In this document: positions 9,943-18,700 of the stretch, one piece after another
Layout: each line of letters starts with the position of its first letter
Numbering within the stretch: position 1 is the stretch's first letter
Source: Gigantopelta aegis
Taxonomy: Eukaryota > Mollusca > Gastropoda > Neomphalida > Peltospiridae
Direction of reading: 5' to 3'
Length of the DNA stretch: 64,000 bases
Assembly (NCBI RefSeq): GCF_016097555.1
Contig: NC_054704.1
Coordinates: 43,815,630-43,879,629, forward strand
The notes under the pieces: model-generated
What the model saw: only the letters and a program-made list of their open reading frames with translations
Databases searched by the model: none
Told to the model about the DNA's origin: nothing
Translations under genes and position numbers: made by a program

Positions 9943-12900
9943 AAAGAGAGAGAGGGTGAGTTTGTATGTGTGTCTGTGTGTTTCTGCTTCATTGCTTGTC
10001 TCTTTTCTTCCCCCTCTCTATCGCTGATTTCTGCTTTTGTTTGTCAGGCCAAGGCTCTAGCGACACGACGAAGGTGGACCTGCAGCGCGCCAGGACGGAG
10101 ATCGAGTCGCTGAAACAACAGAACGAGAAGCTACAGAAGACTGAGAAGGAACTGGTGGTGATCACCGCCGGCTTGCAGGACGAGTGCAAGCGACTGAAGA
10201 CGGCGCTAGACGTCGCCCACAAGTCGGTGGAGAAGGCCAAGAGAGAGTTCAAGAACCTGGAGGCCAGTCTGACCACGGCCAAGACGGAAAACGATTCACT
10301 CAAACAGAAGTAAGCATGTCTGTATTCTAACCGTTTTAGTGGTAAAGCGCTAACTTGTTGCGCCGGCGGTGTGGGATCGATCCCCGTCGGTGGGCCTATT
10401 GGGCTATTTCTCGTTCCAGCCAGTGCACCATGACTGGTATATCAAAGGCCGTGGTATGTGCTATCCTGTTTATGGCATGGCGCATATTAAAGATCCCTTG
10501 CTGCTAATCGAAAAGAGTAGCCCATGAAGTGGCGACAGCGGGTTTTCTTTCTCAATATCTGTGTGGTCCTTAACCATATATCTAACGCCATATAATCGTA
10601 AATAAAATGTGCTGAGTGCATCATTAAATAAAACATTAAAACCCTTCCTTCCATATTCTTATAGATTTTCTACTACAGATATAATTGATGCCCAGAAAAC
10701 ACTTATTTCAGTTAGAACTATATTATAGTATTATATATCAGGTATACTACGTTTATGCAATATCGTCATTAATATACCTCCCCCTCTTTAAGAGTGACAA
10801 GCAGCGTGAAGCCGATGGTGAGAACCGACAATCGCCACACCGAGAACATCAACGAGCGGTGCCGGCCCAGCGTGATCGCCGTGCAGTACAACACGATGGA
10901 GAGTCAGGTATGGGTGGACGCCAAGGAGACTCTGGAGGACAGCACTGGGCAGGACGAGGAAGACATCGCCAGGTTCCTCTGTGCAGCCCTCATGGTAAAT
11001 ACACTCAATCTACATCGCCAGGTTCCTCTGTGCAGCCCTCGTGGTAAATATACTCAATCTACATTGCCAGGTTCCTCTGTGCAGCCCTTATGGTAAATAC
11101 ACTCAATCTACATCGCCAGGTTCCTCTGTGCAGCCCTCGTGGTAAATACACTGTAATCTACATTGCCAGGTTTCTCTGTGTAACCCTCATGGTAAATACA
11201 CAGTACTCTACATTGCCAGGTTCCTCTGTGCAGCCCTCATGGTAAATATACTCATTCTACATCGCCAGGTTCCTCTGTGCAGCCCTCATGGATAATACAC
11301 TCAATCTAAATCGCCAGGTTGCTCTGTGCAGCCCTCGTGGTAAATATACTCAATCTACATTGCCAGGTTCCTCTGTGCAGCCCTTATGGTAAATACACAG
11401 TAATCTACATTGCCAGGTTCCTCTGTGCAGCCCTCATGATAAATACACAGTAATCTACATTGCCAGGTTCCTCTGTGCAGCCCTCATGGTAAATATATTC
11501 AATCTACATCGCCAGGTTCCTCTGTGCAGCCCTCATGGTAAATACATTCAATCTACATCGTTAGGTTCCTCTGTGCAGCCCTCATGGTAAATACTCTGTA
11601 ATCTTGTAATATATTGTAATATTTACATTTGTTTTGTGACCGATGACAGCAGTCCTCATGGTAAATACACTGCAATCTTGTAATATATTGTAATATTTAC
11701 ATTTGTTTTGTGGCCGATGACAGCAGCCTTCATGGTAAATACACTGTAAACGTGTAATATATTGTAATATTTACATTTGTTTTGTGGCCGATGACAGCAG
11801 CCTTCATGGTAAATACACTGTAAACGTGTAATGTATTGTAATATTTACATTTGTTTTGTGGCCGATGACAGCAGCCTTCATGGTAAATACACTGTAAACG
11901 TGTAATGTATTGTAATATTTACATTTGTTTTGTGGCCGATGACAGCAGCCCTCATGGTAAATACACTGTAAACTTGTAGTACAGGCCTCACACGAGGTCA
12001 AAATCATAGAGCAAAATCACTTCTCTCTGAAAAATTAGAGAGGGCGAAGTTTTTAACAGGAGGGAGAACACGTTTTAATCTATAAAAAAAATTAAATACG
12101 CAAAAATAAAATGCAACTGAAAAGTACTAATTTAGCCGTTTGGAATTCATTGTTTCACAAGTGCGTCTTCTCTTATCATTTACTTACTACTCCATGCAGA
12201 GTATTGTCCTAGCAGATTAATCTACCGATGTCAAGTTAAATGAATTGCACAGTCACAAGTTCTTAATTGATGATGTCGTACTCTGTGGGTAATAGGTGTG
12301 AGGATCGCTTAGTTGCTGAACCTTGTGATAGGGAATATGTGGCCGCTTACAGCAGGAGAGCGCTGATTACAGGTGGCTGCTACGACAGGTTTCCTGTATT
12401 GTTTTATAATGTCGACATCTTTGTTTGCATGTTGAATTTATTAATTATGACAAAGTCTGCGTGAAACTAGTTAATCACTCCCCGCATATTTGTTTTCATT
12501 TCGAAGTCTGCTGCTCCAGTGTATTTTCCAGTGGTGCTTATCCCAACCTCCCTAAAAAAAAGTCTAGATCACTACCCTTGTACAATTTCCAGCACACATG
12601 CCTTACAATATAATTAAAGTTATGTAGCAGCTCTCATTAATGCAGTGTAAATACACTGTAAATCTACATGCTTGTAAACAGCAGTTCTCGTGGTAAATAC
12701 TAAATACACTGTAAATCTGCATGATGATTTGCAGCAGCTCTCGTGGTAAATACAATGTAAATCTACATGTTGGTTTGTGGATGTTTACAGCAGCTCTCGT
12801 GGTAAATACAATGTAAATCTACATGTTGGTTTGTGGATGTTTACGGTAACTCTCATGGTAAATACAATGTAAATCTACATGTTGGTTTGTGGATGTTTAC

Positions 12901-15732
12901 GGTAACTCTCGTGGTAAATACAATGTAAATCTACATGTTGGTTTGTGGATGTTTACGGTAACTCTCGTGGTAAATACAATGTAAATCTACATGTTGGTTT
13001 GTGGATGTTTACGGTAACTCTCGTGGTAAATACAATGTAAATCTACATGTTGGTTTGTGGATGTTTACGGTAACTCTCATGGTAAATACACAGTAAACCG
13101 ACCTTTTGCTTTGTGCATCATTTGATTTTGATATACTTGTGCCCTATTCAGGCCAGAAGGAATGATATCTGGAGTGGGGGGTGGGGCACAATCTCTAGTG
13201 ACTGTGTCACAGCCTATTTATATAGGAAGGAAGGAAATGTTTTATTTAACGAGGCACTCAGTACATTTTATTTACTGTTATATGGTGTCGGACGTATGGT
13301 TAAGGACCACACAGATATTGAGAGAGGAAACCCAATGTCGCCACTTCGTGGGCTACTCTTTTTCGATTAGCAGCAAGGGATTTTTGTATGCACCATCCCA
13401 CAGACATGATTGTACATACCACAGCCTTTGTTGTGAAGCACTGACTGGAACGAGAAATAGCCCAATGGGCCCATCGACGGGAATCGATCCTAGATCGATC
13501 GCGCATCAGGTGAGCGCTATACCACTGAGCTACGTCCCGCCCCCTTTATTTACATAGAATAGGACAGAAAAAAACCCCATACGTTTGCATCCTCTGGTGG
13601 GGGTACCTGCGCCCTACCCCCACCTGCTAATGTCAGTTTTAAAAAATCCATGTGAGTACTGTTCCATTACTCTACAACCGGCCTCGGTGGTTTCGTGGTT
13701 AAGCCATCGGTCATTAGGCTGGTAGGTACAGGGATCGCAGCCCGGTACAGACTCCCATCCGCAGCGAGTTTTAACGACTCAATGGGTAGGTGTAAGACCA
13801 CTGCACTCTCTTCTCTCTCCCTAACAACTAACCCACTGCCCTGGAAAAACAGTCCGGATAGCTGAGGTGTGTTCCCAGAACAGCGTGCTTGAATCTTAAT
13901 TGGATATAAGCACGAAAATAAGTTGAAATAAATACTCTACAGTCGGAACGGTTTCTCACACTTTAAGCAATTATCTGTTTTAAACAGATATGATTTTGTG
14001 TGCAGACCTCTTTGTAAATCTATGTTCAGGTATATGCGTTATTTTATGTTGGTATAGACAGTATAAAATCCCCACGGTTTTAGCGAAACTCCACATAACG
14101 ACCACCCCGGTTCTAAGACAACTCCGCTATAAAGACCAATATTTTAAAGATAGGAATATTTCCTTATTAGGTCTACTTTATAGTAAAAATAATCCAGTAT
14201 TAAGACCACCCCTCTATTATGGATTATGACCAGGAAAGTCAGACCCAGTGGTCGTCTTCGGTACATTTAGACCCCCACAAATGAGACCCCACCATTTGCC
14301 CGTTATGTAACACAGGCGACAAAGAATAAATATCGTGATAATATATTACCTTGTTGTCCTCGCCATGTTTAACGCCATATAACTGTAAATAAAATGTGTT
14401 GAGTGCGTCGTTAAATAAAACAGTTCCTTCCTTCCTCGTCATGTGTTGCTAAAACATTTAAAAAAAAAAAGTTTTATGTTTATTTATCTGGAAAAAACAC
14501 AAACAATCGTTCTAGCAAACAACAGTTACTGGTCTACAAATTACTCGTTGCACGTCATGGTTATTTCTGTAATGTACGGCGCACAGTCTTTTTTATTGAA
14601 CAACTTGCAGACAAGAATGCTGTAAAGTGGCAGTTACACCGAGTAACGTGTTTGTATGAAAGCAAATACCGTATCATTTGTAATTATTGTACTTCATTTT
14701 CCACAAAAACTGTCAACAGATGCGACGCTTAGTTACAATAGTCACCATAGGCGTACGGGTTCTTATTTTTATAGGGAGGGCAGGCTAGCTTTTGCCCGAA
14801 TTAAACTAAATTTAATTTAATGCCTGAATCTGAATAACAACATTTATTCATATTAGCATTACTATAAAACAGTTACATAGTGTTGCAAATGAATAATTAT
14901 GCATTTTTACATGGATTACAACTAATTTTCAGGGTATAATGGTGGAAATACATGGAGAAAAGGTCTCAGGTTAGCACCTTTTGCTCGACTATTTGTATAA
15001 ATTTTGCCCGAATGTTAGGTTTGCTCCAGCCCCATCTCGTACGCTTATGTCAGTCACGTGAGCCAGAAGTCATGCATTTGTATTTGGTACTAGGCCTCGG
15101 CGGTGTCGTGGTTAAGCCATTTGACATACGGCTGGTAGGTAAACGGTTCGCAGCCCGGTACCGGCTCCCACCCAGAGCGAGTTTTAACGACTCAATGGGT
15201 AGGTGTAAGATCACTACAGGTAGCACTAAACCAAATAATTTCCGGCTGGGTCAAAGTTTGAGGTGCACCGAAGTTTTGATAGAGAAGTTAACACCACGTG
15301 TCCTGTGATTGGTTATAAATGTGAGTGTGTTGGTTGTAAAAAGAAATAGTTTCATCTGAGCTAAAAATGTATGCAATTTTATTTTATCTAATACCACTGT
15401 GTCAAGTAGCCTTGTGCTTGGAACATGTATGGGGTACCTGTAAAAAAAAGTCCTCAAATTTTGTGCGAAACTAGGAGTGTTGTTAAAACATCTGGTTATA
15501 CCGAAAATGAGCTATGAAAGATACCATTTTCTTCAGTTAATACTTTGAGGTAGGGGTTGTAGTACTGACATTTATGGGTCATAGTTTAGTTGATATATTG
15601 CATATTTATGTTTTTAAACACAAAGTTAACATGGTCGCCTATGGGATTTTATTTGGTATAGTCATACCTATACCCTCTTCTCTCTCTCTAACCACTAACA
15701 ACTAACAATTTGGACAGACAGCCCAGATAGCT

Positions 15733-15775
<43 letters not shown>

Positions 15776-18700
15776 CCAGGACAGCGTGCTTGAACCTTAA
15801 TTGGATATAAGCACAAAAATAAGTTGAAATGTATTTGGACAGATGTTAATCTCTACTGTGTAATACTTAACGGGTCCAAGCTCATATAACTGAAGTAGGC
15901 TTGACAATTGATTATTCCTGCAGTTCATTGACTAAATTACGTCCCGCCGATGGTCGCCGTAGCTGTAGTTTGCTGTACATATAAGCTTTGCTCAAACACA
16001 TGCTATCATCACTGTTGTGACGATGCTTAATGAGTGTATGCCATCACAACTGTCTAAATATCCAATGAGATCTATCTTGTGCAGGTTGACATTTGTCAAG
16101 CGAGTCTTGTGAATAAACAGTTCTTCGGACGAACTTGGAATAATGTATCGTTCTGGAGTGTGGCAAACCAAAACACAAAAAAGATAAAGTTTTTTTTTTT
16201 TAACAATACTACTAGAGCACATTGATTAATTAATCATCGGCTATTGGCCTATAGACAAAGCACCTAACAGTGATTCGTGGGGACAGTAAAGCATTGCTAA
16301 AACATATGGATCTGAATTATTTTAACATGCTTATACGTGTATACCACTAAGGTTTCAAGCATGAACAAAAAAATTGGATTCTGCTTTGAAAACGCTAATT
16401 GTTTTGTGATTTAGATTCCAGTTGCCTACAGTCGAGAAATATTTTTGAAACAAACTATTATCTCTCTTTGCCACAGACAGACTGTAGAAAGTAGATGTGC
16501 AATAGTTCAGTTTGATTTTAGCTTCCTGCTTACATGGTGCTCGTTGTACTGGGTACACCCGCCATCTGTCTGGGTTGTCGGTCCAGTTTCCTTGTTAGTG
16601 GACAACGAAGAGCAATACCCTGTGCAAAAAAGAGGACCAAAACTTGACAAGAGACAGAGGCGGATCTAGGGGGCAGCCCCCCACCCCTAAATTTTGCGAT
16701 AGTTATAATTTTATTATATATTAAAAAAAAAAATTTTTACGATCCCCCTCCAAACCTCCCTCAAAGTTCCCTTGGCAATCCACTGCATGTCATTGCCCCC
16801 CCCCCCCCATATGCATTTTCTAGATCCGCCACTGAGAGAGATCAAGATCTGGCTATAGAATGGCAGAATGTCGGATTACAACGTGTGTGGGAATCTGGAA
16901 GATATGAAATCCAGTAGAAAGAAATACCGACAACAAGGAAAGACACAAGAGTGAATTGAGAGAAAAAAAAAACTAAGGCGAATTGGTCAACGAGAGAGCA
17001 GTCGGTGTATAGGCATTTCATCTCTTCATTAAGCAGTGGTGGGAGTAACCTGATTATTATTATAACGTCAGTTGCAAAAGATTTCTGGCAAAGGTTCACT
17101 TGTCATATTCTGTCCCGGGTCAAGTCCCTGAAACCTTAATGATATAAGGGCATGCTAAAAAGTTTCAAGTCAAGCCTTGTCACCAATGTAGAGAAATCCT
17201 ACACACGGGCATTTGATGACTGTACATCTCAGTATTTTTTTTTAATAATAGTAGTTAAGTTCGGTAAATTACCATAATAAAATAACAGTAAAATCTGACT
17301 CACTGGCATTTTACTTAACCTGACGTAGCATTACTGGTTTTCTTTTGGAGTATTAAATATATGCTGCACTACTAACAAACCGTATTATATTATTTTGTTT
17401 CTTCTGATAAAGCGTTTATATACACACAAAGGAACTTTCTTTTTAGACATCGTACGAGACATCTTTAGACGTTTACAGACATCTGGAGCTAGCCATTGCA
17501 GAACTATTACGGAATCCGACCATGGCTGTATGTATTGCTTTGTATTAAGTTAATTCCATTGTGGATCCGTGTAGCTTATTTAAATGCAGATAAAGTGCAT
17601 TAGTGATCAGTTTTGACGTCGAATGTAATATATAAGCGTTCCACAACGCCATGATAAGTTAAGTCTTCTAATCAAAATAACAAAACAGTTTATACTTCCA
17701 GTATATTATAATTTTATGGACTCTTTTAAGTTTGAAATTCTACCAAATGAATATTATACTACAGAGAAAAAATGTTGTATCTCTAGTACAAATAGCAACA
17801 GAACACACTACAGTGTAATATCTTAAAGCTACAAATAGTTGTGTCAGTTATACAAATTAATGTTCCAAGTTGCAGATGGTCGTCTTAGAAGTACTGATGG
17901 TCGTATCAGTAATTATATATAGATTAATAATTCAATACTACAAATGAATATGTTAAGTTGCAGACGATAATTATATAGATTAATACTACACTTGAATATG
18001 TCAAGTTGCAGATGATAATAATATAGATTAATACTATAAATGACTGTACCAAGTTGCGGATGGTCGTCTTATTAGTGCAGATGATCGTAACAGTAATTAT
18101 ATATAGATTAATAATTCAATACTACAAATGAATATGTCAAGTTGCAGATGATAATTATATAGATTAATACTACACTTGAATATGTCAAGTTGCAGATGAT
18201 AATTATATAGATTAATACTATAAATGAGTATGTCATGTTTCAGATGATAATTAAATATATTAATACTATACTTGAATATGTCAAGTTGCAGATAATTAAG
18301 TTGCATTTGAAAATTATATAAATTAATACTATAAATGACTACCAAGTTGCGGATGGCTGTAAAGGATACTACAGATCAATACACTCACTACCTTACAGAT
18401 GACTATTACTCGGGACAGCACCAGAGATCTTCCACAACTTCCTGATGAAATGACGGACGCGATGCGTCTACGATTACGACAAACCTTTGACCACGTAGAT
18501 ACAGATTCCTTTATGGAGGTATTTAACAAACAGCTGATCATTTACCAGTGGCGTAGCGTGGGCGGGGACACCGGGGCGTTTGCCTCGGGCGCAAAATTCT
18601 GGACTGGTGAAAGGGACTCGGGGAGTGCTAACGGTCCACTGGTTAGGGGGCGCAATACTTGCATTGCCCCGGGCGCCTTGCCCCGGGCTCTGGCAACCCA

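Larger units (their letters stand above)
9463..10047 (+). other. Mitochondria-eating gene intron 1
   Basis: GT-AG intron of 585 bp. Apart from TG and GA microsatellites it holds nothing recognised. Confidence 0.8.
10995..17446 (+). other. Mitochondria-eating gene intron 3
   Basis: GT-AG intron of 6452 bp, containing the three minisatellites, five SINE copies or fragments and two MITEs listed separately. No further exon was recognised; exon 4 follows in matching phase 0. Confidence 0.8.

Noticed and set aside
9696..9992. Open frame rich in Ser-Leu repeats
   Set aside because: It is the translation of the (GA)n microsatellite.
13113..13557. Overlapping open frames of 85 and 131 codons
   Set aside because: They are translations of an antisense SINE; the same peptides recur at other SINE copies.
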